A stretch of DNA of 43,721 nt, from the NCBI GenBank assembly GCA_023622945.1, contig JAMNYG010000206.1:1-43721 (forward strand), in the 5' to 3' direction. Shown piece after piece: positions 43,424 to 43,721 of the stretch. Within the stretch, counting starts at the first letter, position 1; every line of letters starts with the position of its first letter. The notes beneath the pieces were generated by a model. The model was not told where the DNA came from. It worked only from the letters and a program-made list of their open reading frames with translations, and ran no database searches. This stretch comes from Bacillota bacterium. Lineage in GTDB: Bacteria; Bacillota; Clostridia; Acetivibrionales; JAMNYG01. The position numbers were made by a program, and so were the translations under genes.

Positions 43424-43621
43424 CTAGTAACCCTTTTCGATAATAACACTGTGTGCTTCTTCCACTTCAGCCTCCGGTACAAGCACTTCGTAGTAATTAT
43501 CTTTATTTTCATTCTTATTGCTAATTGGCCTGGTTTTTACCAAAATCCCTTCACCGGTCAGCAGTTCCTGGAGCTTCGTGGCAATTTCCTTGCTCTGGGC
43601 CATATAAACTACTGTCCACAT
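43424..43621 (-). CDS. Small conserved clostridial protein
   Basis: This is a 65-residue protein starting MWTVVYMAQSKEIATKLQELL, ending YYEVLVPEAEVEEAHSVIIEKGY. It resembles a compact alpha/beta (DUF2007-like signal-transducing) fold common in Clostridia, sometimes mislabelled glutamate decarboxylase. The ATG at 43621 has GGGGAG seven bases upstream; the open frame extends 15 codons earlier without support. Function unknown. Confidence 0.82.
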   Translation of the reverse strand: MWTVVYMAQSKEIATKLQELLTGEGILVKTRPISNKNENKDNYYEVLVPEAEVEEAHSVIIEKGY

Positions 43622-43721
43622 GTAAACACTCCCCTTTAAATTATTCGCCAGAATTGATTTCACCATAGCGACATAATATTCTCGCTTTACCCCTTATCTT
43701 TATAGCAGATGTGTTTTCGGT

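Overview
The window reads as a chromosomal segment of a low-to-mid G+C, Gram-positive, endospore-forming clostridium. The pointers are strong AGGAGG-type ribosome binding sites, frequent TTG/GTG starts, a sigK gene, a YtvI-like sporulation protein and a clostridial-type gene order. A member of the cellulolytic clostridia (Acetivibrio/Thermoclostridium-like) is a reasonable guess, but the species cannot be fixed from sequence reading alone. Almost every gene is on the minus strand.

Layout (minus strand unless noted). 1-8.6 kb: a housekeeping block transcribed rpsB-tsf-pyrH-frr-(PASTA-like small protein)-uppS-cdsA-dxr-rseP-ispG. It covers translation, UMP kinase, undecaprenyl and phospholipid precursors and the MEP isoprenoid pathway. 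ispG runs off the window edge and carries an apparent one-base deletion. 8.7-12.7 kb: a probable amino-acid catabolic operon of a DauR/YheO-type regulator, RidA, a PLP aminotransferase and an NhaC-type antiporter. A plus-strand AI-2E/YtvI-family membrane protein is divergent from it.

14.2-20.5 kb is the most interesting part. The mother-cell sigma factor gene sigK is split in two: the N-terminal half lies at 20478-20053 and the C-terminal half at 14573-14211. Between them is a 5,554-bp element encoding a SpoIVCA-type large serine recombinase, i.e. a very small skin (sigK-intervening) element. Joining the halves at the shared TGA (central GA) restores a 237-residue SigK in frame. The predicted circle junction carries a perfect 10-bp inverted repeat centred on that GA. 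The other genes in the element are a GH42-type beta-galactosidase, a Gfo/Idh/MocA (GH109-like) protein and a small SD-led ORF overlapping the recombinase start. A sigma-E-like promoter precedes that ORF and the recombinase.

20.9-29.3 kb: a secreted parallel beta-helix protein behind a perfect consensus promoter and a ~340-nt leader, a class B penicillin-binding protein, and the glycine cleavage operon gcvT-gcvH-gcvPA-gcvPB under a tandem glycine riboswitch with a terminator. 29.4-37.1 kb: mutS2, typA, mltG, trmR and a U32-family trhP (cell-wall length control and tRNA U34 modification). 37.3-43.7 kb: a plus-strand HAD phosphatase, DUF3842, a spore/cell-wall amidase, a membrane protein, a J-domain protein with a Cys-rich tail, a DUF5685 gene broken by a frameshift, pgsA, a hotdog thioesterase and a small conserved protein. 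Several short degenerate tandem repeats lie in the gaps.
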